Shown piece after piece: positions 8,349 through 17,312 of a stretch of 53,989 nt of DNA. Numbering within the stretch: position 1 is the first letter of the stretch; each line of letters opens with the position of its first letter. The position numbers were made by a program, and so were the translations under genes. The notes beneath the pieces were generated by a model, which saw only the letters and a program-made list of their open reading frames with translations, did no database searches and had not been told where the DNA came from. Source of the stretch: Nitrospira sp. (GTDB lineage Bacteria; Nitrospirota; Nitrospiria; Nitrospirales; Nitrospiraceae); assembly GCA_009594865.1 (NCBI GenBank), contig VOPT01000032.1, positions 1 through 53,989 on the forward strand, written 5' to 3'.

Positions 8349-10580
8349 CTACCGCCCCCGTCCCGAGGCCTGTCCCACCTGCTTCATGACGCGAATGCGG
8401 CGGCGCATCCTGGCCGCATCCATGAGCATGCGGCCCGCCCATCGATAGACATTAAATTCCTGAATCAGCCCGCGCATGCTCCGCATACGGGCGCGCTGCT
8501 CCTTCGGCGTCATCGAGAGCGCCATGTGCAAGGCCGCCGCGCATTGATCGATGTCGTACGGATTGACCACGAGCGCTTCGGGCAGCTCCTGCGCCGCGCC
8601 GGTAAACTGGCTCAAAATCAACACGCCCTGCTCGTCGTCGCGAGCCGCGATGAATTCTTTGGCCACCAGGTTCATGCCGTCGTGCAAACTGGTGACGAAG
8701 CATAGGTCGGACGCCCGATAGTACTCGTACACATCCGGCGGCTCGTGGTGCTTCACCTTCAGCACGATCGGCTCATACCCTTCGCGGCCAAACCGTTTAT
8801 TGATGCGCTCCGCCAAGGCATACACCTGATCGTGAAAATGTTGATACTGATCGATGATCGTCCGGCTCGGCGCCGCAATCTGAATGAAGGAGAACTTGCC
8901 GACCCATTCCGGCTGCAATTCGAACAACCGCTCGACCGCGAGAAACCGTTCGATGATGCCCTTCGTGTAGTCCAATCGATCGACACCGATTCCTACGAGT
9001 CGATCGGGCCCCATGGCATGTCGTTCGCGAATGTGTACCCGACAGTCCGGGACAGGCCGTTGGTTCTCCAGCCAGCGTGACGGCCACTCGATGGAAATCG
9101 GGTAGGGGTTCACCGCCGTCAAACGTCCGCCATACGAGACGGTGGATGAGTCGCGGTCGATGCGCGCCTCCAGAATGCGATCGATACAGGACAAGAAATG
9201 ATTGCCATGCTCGCGGGTGTGGAAGCCCACAATACTGCTGCCCAGCAATCCCTCCAGAATTTCCTGCCGCCACGGGCAAATGCCGTAGCTCTCGGAGTTG
9301 GGCCAGGGGATATGCCAGAACATGATGATGGTCGCGTTCGGCAGCTTCTCCCGCACCATCTTGGGCAGCAGCGCAAAGTGATAATCCTGCACCAGGATCA
9401 CGGGGTCATCGGTCTTGGCCTCTTCGACCACGGCTTTCGCAAACCGCTCATTGACGGCGACATACTGCTCCCAGTCGGAAGTCCGGAAGGTGGGCCGCAC
9501 ATGCGCATTGTGGCACAGCGGCCAGAGTCCCTCGTTGGAGAAGCCGTAGTAAAACCCGGACTCCTCATCCGGCGACAGCCAAATCCGACGAATATCGTAC
9601 GAGGGATGATCCGGCGGCACCCGAACATGGTCCCGATGATCCACCACCTCCTTGTCGGCGGATCCGTTGCCGTGCGCGATCCATACACCTGAACAGGCCC
9701 GCATCACCGGCTCGAGGGCCGAGACCAACCCGCTGGCCGGCACCTGGACTTCGACTTTTTGCCCGCGCCGGTTATGGATGTAGGGCTGTCGATTCGACAC
9801 GATGAGAATTTCATCGCCTGACAGGTGTTCGTGGAGAATCGTCTTCAGGCTGGCCGGGCTCCAGGTGATCTGGCTCTCGTCCCGCATCCGGCGGTCGGCT
9901 TCGAGCTCCCTCACCAACGCATGGAGATCCTGCGCCACCGGGTGCAATTCCGCGGAATGGGCCTGGCTGGATTCCGCGGGCAGGCCCTTGCTGGTCAGCA
10001 TCTCCCGCACCCCGGCGACCCATCCTCGCCAGCTGAGTTGCGCCACCAGCACAGTGACCGCTGAAATCACCCCGGCAAGGCCGACGAACAAATAGAAGAT
10101 GTACCACTTGGTGTCGGTGCTGCGCTGGTGCACGAAACTCATGTCGTGGACCAGCATCAACCGGCCCTGCACCTTGCCGGCCGACTGAATCGTCGCGACC
10201 ACCACGTGCAGCGGCCCTTGGGCAAAGTCCACGACTTCAGATGAACCTGGAGCCAAGTGCGCCAGGCTTTCGCAGGACAATTGATCCGGATAGGTCAAGG
10301 TTTGGTAGAGCAGGCGCTGCTGCGTATCGCAGAAGCCCAATGCGTACAACCGTTCGTCCTGAATCACTTTATGGAAGTAGGCAAAAATTTTCGTGCGGGA
10401 GCGAGAGACCACCAGGTCCGCCAGCGGCACCTCCATCGTGCTGGCCAGCAACTTCGACCGGCTTTCCAGGTCGCGCGTGAACCACTTCAACGTGAGTGAA
10501 TCCACCAACGGCACCACGCTGTAGGCGACGACACCGAGAACCAGCAAGAGGGGAAGGATAAACCGGAGGGACAGTCGCAT
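8349..10580 (-). CDS. otsA: Membrane-anchored trehalose-6-phosphate synthase with periplasmic sensor-like N-terminus
   Basis: The 743-residue protein is about 270 residues longer than ordinary OtsA. The N-terminus looks like a sensor: membrane helix 1 (residues ~5-27), an extracytoplasmic region of ~125 residues, membrane helix 2 (~158-180, ending in [10 protein letters not shown]), and a helical linker. The GT20 domain begins near residue 255 ([16 protein letters not shown]) and contains [36 protein letters not shown] and [12 protein letters not shown], all UDP-glucose/glucose-6-phosphate site motifs. It makes trehalose-6-phosphate. It is followed by otsB and is divergent from the GH15 gene with only 49 bp between. 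The N-terminal fusion suggests that synthesis is tuned by a periplasmic signal such as osmolarity; that is inference. Glucosylglycerol-phosphate synthase is a less likely alternative. Confidence 0.92.
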   Translation of the reverse strand: MRLSLRFILPLLLVLGVVAYSVVPLVDSLTLKWFTRDLESRSKLLASTMEVPLADLVVSRSRTKIFAYFHKVIQDERLYALGFCDTQQRLLYQTLTYPDQLSCESLAHLAPGSSEVVDFAQGPLHVVVATIQSAGKVQGRLMLVHDMSFVHQRSTDTKWYIFYLFVGLAGVISAVTVLVAQLSWRGWVAGVREMLTSKGLPAESSQAHSAELHPVAQDLHALVRELEADRRMRDESQITWSPASLKTILHEHLSGDEILIVSNRQPYIHNRRGQKVEVQVPASGLVSALEPVMRACSGVWIAHGNGSADKEVVDHRDHVRVPPDHPSYDIRRIWLSPDEESGFYYGFSNEGLWPLCHNAHVRPTFRTSDWEQYVAVNERFAKAVVEEAKTDDPVILVQDYHFALLPKMVREKLPNATIIMFWHIPWPNSESYGICPWRQEILEGLLGSSIVGFHTREHGNHFLSCIDRILEARIDRDSSTVSYGGRLTAVNPYPISIEWPSRWLENQRPVPDCRVHIRERHAMGPDRLVGIGVDRLDYTKGIIERFLAVERLFELQPEWVGKFSFIQIAAPSRTIIDQYQHFHDQVYALAERINKRFGREGYEPIVLKVKHHEPPDVYEYYRASDLCFVTSLHDGMNLVAKEFIAARDDEQGVLILSQFTGAAQELPEALVVNPYDIDQCAAALHMALSMTPKEQRARMRSMRGLIQEFNVYRWAGRMLMDAARMRRRIRVMKQVGQASGRGR

Positions 10581-10594
10581 TTGTTCTCCCGCAG

Positions 10595-10623
10595 TTTACT
10601 TTGAGAGCAAAATCTCTTATGGT
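10595..10623 (+). promoter_or_regulatory. Candidate sigma-70-type promoter of the GH15 gene
   Basis: TTTACT (10595-10600), a 17-bp spacer and TATGGT (10618-10623) fit a housekeeping promoter with four of six matches in each box. The expected transcription start is at or beside the ATG at 10630, so the transcript would be leaderless or nearly so. An AGAG-caaaat-CTCT dyad lies in the spacer and could be an operator. Confidence 0.35.
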
Positions 10624-10629
10624 CGGAGC

Positions 10630-12414
10630 ATGTACCCCTACGGACTCATCGGCAACTGCCACGTCTCCGCACACATCCATGAAAGCGGGTCAGTTGACTG
10701 GCTCTGCCTGCCCAGACCGGACAGTGATCCGGTCTTTGGACGAATCCTCGATCCGGAAGGAGGGCACTTTTCCATATCAAGCCCTACCAGCTCCGCTCAA
10801 GTCAAGACAACCCAGCGCTACCTCCCCAATACAAATATCCTGGTGACGGAGGTGTCCACGTCCAACGGCGACACCTTCAGGATCACGGATTTCTGCCCGC
10901 GATTCGAACAATACGGCCGCCTCTATCGGCCGGCCGCGCTCTTTCGCATCGTGGAACCGCTGGCGGGCACGCCATCGATCCGGGTCAGTTGTCGACCGGT
11001 CACGGGATGGGGGAAAGAGTATGCCCGCGGCATGCGCGGCAACAGCCACGTGCGGTACGACATCCGCGGAGAATACCTTCGGCTGTTGACCAACATGCCC
11101 CTGACCTATCTATGCGAGGAACGGCCTTTCGCCCTCACCGAGAAAACCTATTTCGCCCTGACCTGGGGCTTAGGCATCGAAGACGATCTCGCGAAAGTCA
11201 GTCAGGAATTTCTCGATCAAACGACCCGCTACTGGCGCATGTGGGTTAAAGATTGCTCCATTCCCGTCCTCCACCAGGAGGAAGTCATCCGCTCGGCCCT
11301 TGCCCTCAAACTCCATTGTTATGAAGACACCGGCGCCATCCTGGCCGCGTTGACCACCAGTCTCCCGGAGGAACCGGGTGGTCCCCGCAATTGGGACTAT
11401 CGCTACTGCTGGCTGCGCGACGCCTATTTTTCCCTCACGGCCTTCCAGAACCTCGGCCACTTCAAGGAAATGGAAGGGTTTCTCAAGTTCCTGCTCAACA
11501 TTGCCTATACCCACGAACATTCCCGCGAACGGCTGGCGCCGGTGTATACGCTCAGTCAGGATCTCCCGCTGCCGGAAACCGAACACCGGAACTGGGCCGG
11601 TTTCTCCGGTAGCGCACCGGTGCGCAATCACAATCAGGCCGCCGAACATATCCAAAACGATGTCTACGGAGAACTGGTTCTCGCATTGGCGCCGATTTTT
11701 TTCGACAACCGGTTCTACGACCTGCGCACCAAAGATCAGGAGCAGCTCGTCGCCAACCTCGCCCGGCTCTGTGAACGGACCATCGCGCAGCCGGACGCGG
11801 GGCTCTGGGAAATTCGCAACGGCTGGCAGGAACATTCGTTTTCAAATCTGATGTGCTGGGCCGGGCTCGATCGGGCGCATCGTATGCACAAGGCAGGATT
11901 TTTACCTTCGCTCACGTTCGACATCGATGCGGCCCGCGCACGCGCGGCGCAGGCGCTGCTGAACGCGACCAAAGACGGCTCCCTCCGCAACGGCCCCAAA
12001 GACGACACCTACGATGCCTCGCTGGCGCAAGCGGCGATCCTCGGATTTCCGAACCGGGACGTGTGCGAATCCACCATGCAGAGCATCGCGCGCGCATTGG
12101 CCGTACAAACCAGGGGGAAAGAAACCGGGTTTTATTTCCGGTACCTTCGCACCGACGATTTCGGGCGGCCGCAATCCAGTTTCGTCATCTGCTCCTTCTG
12201 GGTCGTGCAGGGGCTTGCGCGCCTCGGACGCATGGCCGAAGCGCAACAGATCATGGCGCAGGTGCTCACCGGCGCGAACCATCTCGGGCTCTTCTCCGAA
12301 CATTTCGTGCCGGAAACTCGCACCCAGCTCGGAAACTTTCCTCAAGCCTACTCCCACGTCGGCCTGATCAACGCCGCCTTCGCCGTCAGTCCATCCTGGA
12401 CGACGGTGCTGTAG
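10630..12414 (+). CDS. Glycoside hydrolase family 15 protein (trehalase/glucoamylase type)
   Basis: The 594-residue GH15 protein opens with YGLIGNCHVSAHIHESGSVDWLCLPRPDSDPVFGRIL, the standard N-terminal beta-domain. The (alpha/alpha)6 catalytic barrel contains NWDYRYCWLRDAYFSL, GLWEIRNG followed by SNLMCWAGLDRA (general-acid Glu region), and SEHFVPETRTQLGNFPQAYSHVGLI (catalytic-base Glu region). GH15 enzymes cleave alpha-glucosides; in several bacteria this type is a trehalase. Placed head-to-head with otsA-otsB, trehalose turnover is the most likely role, giving a synthesis and degradation pair. No signal peptide is seen, so it is cytoplasmic. Glucoamylase activity remains possible. Confidence 0.9.
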   Translation: MYPYGLIGNCHVSAHIHESGSVDWLCLPRPDSDPVFGRILDPEGGHFSISSPTSSAQVKTTQRYLPNTNILVTEVSTSNGDTFRITDFCPRFEQYGRLYRPAALFRIVEPLAGTPSIRVSCRPVTGWGKEYARGMRGNSHVRYDIRGEYLRLLTNMPLTYLCEERPFALTEKTYFALTWGLGIEDDLAKVSQEFLDQTTRYWRMWVKDCSIPVLHQEEVIRSALALKLHCYEDTGAILAALTTSLPEEPGGPRNWDYRYCWLRDAYFSLTAFQNLGHFKEMEGFLKFLLNIAYTHEHSRERLAPVYTLSQDLPLPETEHRNWAGFSGSAPVRNHNQAAEHIQNDVYGELVLALAPIFFDNRFYDLRTKDQEQLVANLARLCERTIAQPDAGLWEIRNGWQEHSFSNLMCWAGLDRAHRMHKAGFLPSLTFDIDAARARAAQALLNATKDGSLRNGPKDDTYDASLAQAAILGFPNRDVCESTMQSIARALAVQTRGKETGFYFRYLRTDDFGRPQSSFVICSFWVVQGLARLGRMAEAQQIMAQVLTGANHLGLFSEHFVPETRTQLGNFPQAYSHVGLINAAFAVSPSWTTVL

Positions 12415-12584
12415 CCGAACCGCCGACCGCACCCACAGACAGACGGCAGCCGGTCCATCTGGGATGAGGAAGAACCTGTCATGGATCACGTGGGTGAACC
12501 CTCGCGCCACACGCTCACCCGCTCGTGATGAAAGTCTTCCTCTTGGCGTGGGAAAGAAGGTTGGGAAACGGGTTTGCCCTTGTC

Positions 12585-12612
12585 CCCCGGAGCCAGGCGG
12601 CTGGCTCCGGGG
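12585..12612. terminator. Strong hairpin between convergent genes
   Basis: A perfect 12-bp stem (CCCCGGAGCCAG at 12585-12596 and its complement at 12601-12612) with a 4-nt loop lies between the GH15 stop (12414) and the end of the convergent lipoprotein gene (12673). Neither side has a T-run, so it may be a Rho-assisted or RNA-stabilising structure rather than a full intrinsic terminator. The rest of 12415-12672 shows no gene. Confidence 0.45.
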
Positions 12613-12672
12613 TGAGCAGGATCGGCGGAGAGAAACCGACGTACCGCGCAGGGCGCGATTCGACCCTCGACG

Positions 12673-13083
12673 TTACTGGGCAGGACCGACGACTCGGATG
12701 GTCCCCGACTCAATCGCCATGCCTCCGGGTCCGGCCGATGTCATGCGTGCGATGAAACTGATGACGGCGCCCTTGCTGAAGCAGAGGTTCGCAGTCTGAT
12801 GCGCGGACAGCACGGCTACTTCACGAATTTGTCCGATGAAGTTGGAGAAATTGCGCTCACAAGACAACATTTCTGAATTCAAGCCGGGAATTTCAATCCG
12901 CACCGGCAACATCCGCTGGTTCACAAATCGGATTTCATCACCGACCCGCACCGTGAGATCGGCGGGAGCCATCTTATCCCCCATCTTCACTTCATGAATC
13001 ACCGCCGTCCTGGTCGTCTCCGGCAAACCGGCACAACCCGTGACCAAGAGCAACCCTGCCATCGCAGCCAACGCCTGTCGCAT
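12673..13083 (-). CDS. Cupredoxin-like lipoprotein
   Basis: The start at 13083 (MRQALAAMAGLLLVTGCAG) gives a lipoprotein signal peptide with lipobox VTGC. The ~115-residue mature part has a beta-sandwich pattern: VHEVKMGDKMAPADLTVRVGDEIRFVNQRMLPVRIEIPG resembles the first half of a cupredoxin (a 'vkMgd..f.P..ltVkvGDtV.fvN' theme). The C-terminal half has SKGAVISFIARMTSAGPGGMAIESGTIRV, where a C-x-P-H-x-x-M copper loop would be expected. The loop is absent, so copper binding is doubtful. It is probably a membrane-anchored periplasmic protein. It is a single gene and the function is unknown. Confidence 0.7.
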   Translation of the reverse strand: MRQALAAMAGLLLVTGCAGLPETTRTAVIHEVKMGDKMAPADLTVRVGDEIRFVNQRMLPVRIEIPGLNSEMLSCERNFSNFIGQIREVAVLSAHQTANLCFSKGAVISFIARMTSAGPGGMAIESGTIRVVGPAQ

Positions 13084-13249
13084 ACACATCCTCCATCATT
13101 AAATTGTGACGATTGAGCGGATCGAGATCGAGCGGTCGGATGATCTGCCGATCTCCCTCGCATCTTTTTCAGACTATCGCACTATACCAGTACAACAGGC
13201 CTTGCCGCCAACATGAACTCAGTAGTGTAGCGCGCATCGCAAGAAACCG

Positions 13250-13813
13250 TTACCCGACTCGCGCCACCCGATTCGTGTCGGTATGGTGAAAAAGATCGCT
13301 CCGGCCTTTCATCTTCAGCTGCGTGTCCTCGTGATAACTGAAGCTATCGGGTCCGTGCACCGTGATCGTGAGTTCATATCGAACCGTTTTGAATTCCCGA
13401 TCGAGGAACTTGTTGGAGCAGATGCCATACGTATCCGATCCGGCTTCTGCTGAAATCCGAAACGACGTGGCATCCGGCTCCACCGTTCCTCCGGCCAATA
13501 CCGTAATGCCTCGTGGAACGACAAAACAGCGCAACACCTGTTTCGCCGCCGCATCCCACAACCAATACCCAGTGTCTTCATGAAACGGGGCGTCTTCGCC
13601 CAGCCGCCACGCGGTCCTGAAATATCGCAGACCGTACAGCTGCTGTTCATGGTTGCTGACCGGGCCCAACGGCTCGAACGAGAACCGCTCGCGAAAGGCA
13701 TTGTGTTCGGTACCCCGGTTGTCATCGGGCGCCACATCCGCGCCCTTATCGCCTTCCCACACACCGGCCAGCGCCGCCAACGGACCGAGATACTTCAACA
13801 GATCGTCACCCAT
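13250..13813 (-). CDS. Nitrobindin-like heme-binding beta-barrel protein
   Basis: The 187-residue protein starting at 13813 (AAGGAG about 10 nt upstream) shows the FABP-like/nitrobindin pattern. LAALAGVWEGDKG is the GxWxGxG opening, followed by YFRTAWRLGEDAPFHEDTGYWLWD (barrel strands), VLRCFVVPRGITVLAGG, and SYHEDTQLKMKGRSDLFHHTDTNRVARV at the C-terminus, where the proximal heme histidine would lie. Bacterial members bind ferric heme and react with NO or peroxynitrite. The upstream frame extends to 13918 but reads as non-protein. The presence of heme is inference. Confidence 0.7.
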   Translation of the reverse strand: MGDDLLKYLGPLAALAGVWEGDKGADVAPDDNRGTEHNAFRERFSFEPLGPVSNHEQQLYGLRYFRTAWRLGEDAPFHEDTGYWLWDAAAKQVLRCFVVPRGITVLAGGTVEPDATSFRISAEAGSDTYGICSNKFLDREFKTVRYELTITVHGPDSFSYHEDTQLKMKGRSDLFHHTDTNRVARVG

Positions 13814-13939
13814 TTTCCGAATTCTCCTTGTTGTACCCATACCGCGCACGAGCGAGCGAGCGGGCCGCAGCCGGTGCACTTCTACCAGAAGGCAGGAGAC
13901 AGACTCAAATTGAAACAAGGGAGGAGTGCGGGTCGCACG

Positions 13940-15400
13940 TTACTTTTTTCGCAGTCCGGCAGCCACATCCCTGAAGGAGGCTAAGGCTGCCTCCAGGTGC
14001 TCGATGATTTCCTGCTGCAACACCTCAGGCGGGGGAAGGTCATCGAGATTGTCCAGACTATCATCCTTGAGCCAGAAGATATCCAGACTCGCTTTGTCGC
14101 GGGCGATCACGTCCTGATAGTGAAAATATTTGAAACGCTCTGTTTCGCTGCGCTCATGCCTGTTTTCAGGATTGTAGCAGGTGATGAACTCCTGCAGATC
14201 GTCAGGTTTCAGCGGCCGGGTCTTCAGTGTGAAATGCTTGTTGGTCCGCAGATCGTAGAACCACACCCCCGCGGTATGAATCCGGCCATCTTTCGGCTTG
14301 GCATCGAAAAACACCACGTTCGCCTTCACCCCTTGCGCGTAAAACATCCCGGTCGGCAGACGCAGAATGGTATGCACATCGCACGTGTCCAGCAACTTAC
14401 GGCGGATTTTTTCACCGGCGCCACCCTCAAACAGCACGTTATCCGGCAACACCACAGCCGCTTTGCCATCCACTTTCAGCATGCTCACAATATGCTGCAA
14501 AAAGTTGAGCTGCTTATTCGAGGTGGTTTCCCAGAAATCCTGCCGCTCGTAGGTCAGCGCCTCTTTATCTTCTTCACCTTCCTCATTGGTGATCGTCATA
14601 CTGCTCTTCTTGCCGAACGGCGGATTGGCCAGCACGTAGTCCACCTTCTGCCTGGGCTCCGCAATCAATGCATCGGAGCGCTCGACGGAAGGCTCGCCGT
14701 CCATCTCACCGATGTTGTGCAAGAATAGATTCATAAGGCACATGCGGCGCGTGTTCGGCACAATCTCGTTGCCGTGGAAGGTCTTGTCGCGCAGAAACTC
14801 CTTCTGGCGCTTGTTCAGCGTGGCCCCTGGGCGAGTCAACCAGTTGTAGGCGCCGAGAAAAAACCCGCCCGTGCCACAGGCCGGATCGGCAATCGTCTTC
14901 ATAGGTTCTGGCCGGACACAGGCCACCATCGCTTCGATCAGCGCGCGCGGCGTGAAATACTGGCCGGCGCCGCTTTTCGTGTCTTCGGCGTTCTTCTGCA
15001 ACAGCCCTTCGTATAAATCGCCCTTGGTGTCGGCGTCGAGGCTGATCCAGTTCTCCGCGTCGATCAGTTGCACCAGGCGCGACAGCTTGGCCGGGTCTTG
15101 GATCTTATTCTGCGCTTTGAAGAAAATCGCACCCAGCATCCCCGGTTCCTGACCGAGCCTATGGAGCGTGGCCAGGTACTGCGCTTCCAGCGGCTCACCT
15201 GTTTTCGCTCTGAGGCTGGCCCAGTCGTGGTCCTTGGGAATGTGCGTATCGCGCTTGTAGGGCTCCTGCGCATATTCATGCGCCAGCTTCAGGAACAGCA
15301 GATAGGTCAGCTGCTCAAGGTAGTCGCCATACCCCACGCCGTCATCGCGCAGGGTATGACAGAAGTTCCAGACTTTTTGGACTAGGGTAGAGGTGTTCAT
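13940..15400 (-). CDS. hsdM: Type I restriction-modification DNA methyltransferase subunit
   Basis: The 486-residue N6-adenine methyltransferase has an N-terminal HsdM helical domain (residues 1-130, YLEQLTYLLFLKLAHEY). SAM motif I is DPACGTGG (172-179) and the catalytic NPPF motif is at 259-262. Together with HsdS it methylates the host recognition sequence; with HsdR added it restricts foreign DNA. It lies downstream of hsdR-hsdS on the same strand but is separated from hsdS by 391 bp, unusual because these genes normally overlap or abut. A palindromic half-site cluster lies in the gap, suggesting hsdM has its own regulated promoter. Confidence 0.95.
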   Translation of the reverse strand: MNTSTLVQKVWNFCHTLRDDGVGYGDYLEQLTYLLFLKLAHEYAQEPYKRDTHIPKDHDWASLRAKTGEPLEAQYLATLHRLGQEPGMLGAIFFKAQNKIQDPAKLSRLVQLIDAENWISLDADTKGDLYEGLLQKNAEDTKSGAGQYFTPRALIEAMVACVRPEPMKTIADPACGTGGFFLGAYNWLTRPGATLNKRQKEFLRDKTFHGNEIVPNTRRMCLMNLFLHNIGEMDGEPSVERSDALIAEPRQKVDYVLANPPFGKKSSMTITNEEGEEDKEALTYERQDFWETTSNKQLNFLQHIVSMLKVDGKAAVVLPDNVLFEGGAGEKIRRKLLDTCDVHTILRLPTGMFYAQGVKANVVFFDAKPKDGRIHTAGVWFYDLRTNKHFTLKTRPLKPDDLQEFITCYNPENRHERSETERFKYFHYQDVIARDKASLDIFWLKDDSLDNLDDLPPPEVLQQEIIEHLEAALASFRDVAAGLRKK

Positions 15401-15451
15401 GGATGCAATGAAGGACGGGCTAAGCCAACTCAGAGGGCGTACACCAGCCTA

Positions 15452-15536
15452 GATAATAACCATCCGATTAAGCCACTGTTTTAATTGATATTTTTCACAT
15501 TATTCAGTTTATTATCCGGCGCCTCAGATAATAAAC
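15452..15536. promoter_or_regulatory. Candidate operator upstream of hsdM
   Basis: A perfect 10-bp inverted repeat, GTTTATTATC (15507-15516) and GATAATAAAC (15527-15536), has a 10-nt loop. A further half-site, GATAATAAC, lies at 15452-15460, 50 bp from the hsdM start. The stretch is AT-rich relative to its surroundings. No gene is supported in 15401-15791. Confidence 0.55.
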
Positions 15537-15791
15537 CCACCTATCAAGCATCCTGTATTCCGCTATTTGCGTCCGATCCTTCGTACACAAACATCGCTTG
15601 AGTCCGACAATTTTAATATTTCGGGACTCAAAATGGTTTGTGTGGGTCTGCCCGGACTCAAAGCACCTGCCTGCCCTCCGCACAATTGAGCAAGCCTCGG
15701 AGCGCAAGCGCTGCATTCGCCGGGCCTACCTTAGGTAACAACCGCGCCAAATCAAGATCGCGCACCGGCAACGCACTTGGCACGTATGGAT

Positions 15792-17312
15792 TCATGCAGA
15801 CTCCCTTGTATGCAGTCGCGTGCGTGACTTTTGTGGCACCGCTGCAGCGGCCCGCTCGGCGCGGATGCGTGCCAGCAGCACACGGGCCGGCTCGTCGTGC
15901 GGGTCTTGCGGCACCAGTTGGCCGGAGAAGGCGGCCTTGAGAAGGTTTTTGCGTTGGGCGGCGGATTGCTTGAGCGATTGATCTACTGCAACTGCGACAA
16001 TCGAGATTTCTGATTTCACTCCGTCGATGGTGGCCAAAGCGGCCACTTGCTCTTCAAACGGCGGCACTGGGATCACTGTTGACACGATGTCCGGCTGGGA
16101 AATCTTGTAGATGCCCGCTGATGTACGCGCACGTTGTTCTAAGTGCTGTCGAACCAGGGCGCTATCCCACACTAAAGCCACCCAGGCAGGACTCACAATG
16201 TTTGACAACACCCGCAGCCTGATGAGCGTATCCGGATACGCAACCGGTTCGTTCACAGCTAGCACCAATCCCGCACGACCAACCAGTGAAAGGGAACCAT
16301 TGCCACGAACAATCAACAAATCTCCTGCAGTGACTCTGAAAGGACGCGCCTCATCGTCGGTCCATGCGCCGCACTTTGTTGCATTCAAATCAATTTGCCC
16401 ATCGCGAACCGCCGTCAGCCGTAGAACCTTGGCCCCCACATCCGCCGACGGTACGGATCGGCCATTCGCCAAATCATTAGGAGACAGTTGATCCACACTC
16501 GCCCATACCCAGCCAACCGGCAGCTTCGGTAAATTGAGGGTATCCGGCTGCACAGGCTCGGGATATTTCTTCTGCCAATCCTTGGGTGGGGTTTTGCCTT
16601 GCTCTTTGAATTTGGCGAGCTGTTTTGTCTCCCAGCGTGTGCGGCGTTCGGTGAGGATGCGCTGCAGTAGTTGGGCGCCGGTTTCGGCCGATGGGTTCTT
16701 GGCGCGCCATTTGGCGGTGAGGCTGCCTTCGACAGCCGCCTTCAAGAGCGATTGGCGGTATTGCGCGATCTTCTTTTGCGCAGCCTTGAGTTCGGCGACG
16801 CCGGCATCGAGGTCGGATAGCAGTTCATCGAGTTTCTCGACGATGCGGGTTTGTTCGGCGCGAGGAGGTAAAGATATAGACCATGCTTTTATGATGCCTT
16901 GGGAAATATTGGGCTGGGCACCACCTTTTCCTGCATCGACGAAATCTTTTTCCTGCGAAACGAGAAAGTAATAAAGAAACTCCGCACTGGTCGCCTCTGG
17001 GAACCCTACTGCACAGGCTTGATTCGTCGCAGCATCCATTCCCAAAATGGAAGTTCTGCCTATTGTTGCGCCGTACATCGCAATAGCAACAGAGCCTTTA
17101 GGGAACACCTTTGCACTTGAATTAACGACAGCTTCTTCAGAAATACGCTCTTCTGAATGGTAAAGGACACGGGGCCCAAGCTCACCCGTCTTGAACCATG
17201 GAATCGCACCTGAGTAATACGCGGAATGGGATCTCGACGGCGTTCCCCCAGACGACCAAGTTGCAATATCTTGGAGCGTCGCTGGAGTCCACCCGTTAGG
17301 CAACTCATTCAC
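15792..17312 (-). CDS. hsdS: Type I restriction-modification specificity subunit
   Basis: The 506-residue specificity subunit has two target-recognition domains: TRD1 at residues ~1-165 (LPNGWTPATLQDIATWSSGGTPSR... to ISLPPRAEQTRIV) and TRD2 at ~265-430 (LPVGWVWASVDQL... to VPPFEEQVAAL). Each is followed by a helical spacer containing the repeated theme Q..IAQYRQSLLKAAVEG / QRKNLLKAAFSG. The start is a GTG at 17312 whose GTGA overlaps the hsdR stop, giving translational coupling. The TRDs set the bipartite DNA target, which cannot be derived from the sequence. Confidence 0.93.
   Translation of the reverse strand: MNELPNGWTPATLQDIATWSSGGTPSRSHSAYYSGAIPWFKTGELGPRVLYHSEERISEEAVVNSSAKVFPKGSVAIAMYGATIGRTSILGMDAATNQACAVGFPEATSAEFLYYFLVSQEKDFVDAGKGGAQPNISQGIIKAWSISLPPRAEQTRIVEKLDELLSDLDAGVAELKAAQKKIAQYRQSLLKAAVEGSLTAKWRAKNPSAETGAQLLQRILTERRTRWETKQLAKFKEQGKTPPKDWQKKYPEPVQPDTLNLPKLPVGWVWASVDQLSPNDLANGRSVPSADVGAKVLRLTAVRDGQIDLNATKCGAWTDDEARPFRVTAGDLLIVRGNGSLSLVGRAGLVLAVNEPVAYPDTLIRLRVLSNIVSPAWVALVWDSALVRQHLEQRARTSAGIYKISQPDIVSTVIPVPPFEEQVAALATIDGVKSEISIVAVAVDQSLKQSAAQRKNLLKAAFSGQLVPQDPHDEPARVLLARIRAERAAAAVPQKSRTRLHTRESA

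Noticed and set aside
15504..15716. 70-codon frame in the hsdS-hsdM gap
   Set aside because: Cys/Arg-rich, no ribosome site, and its end covers the palindromic operator; not supported as a gene.
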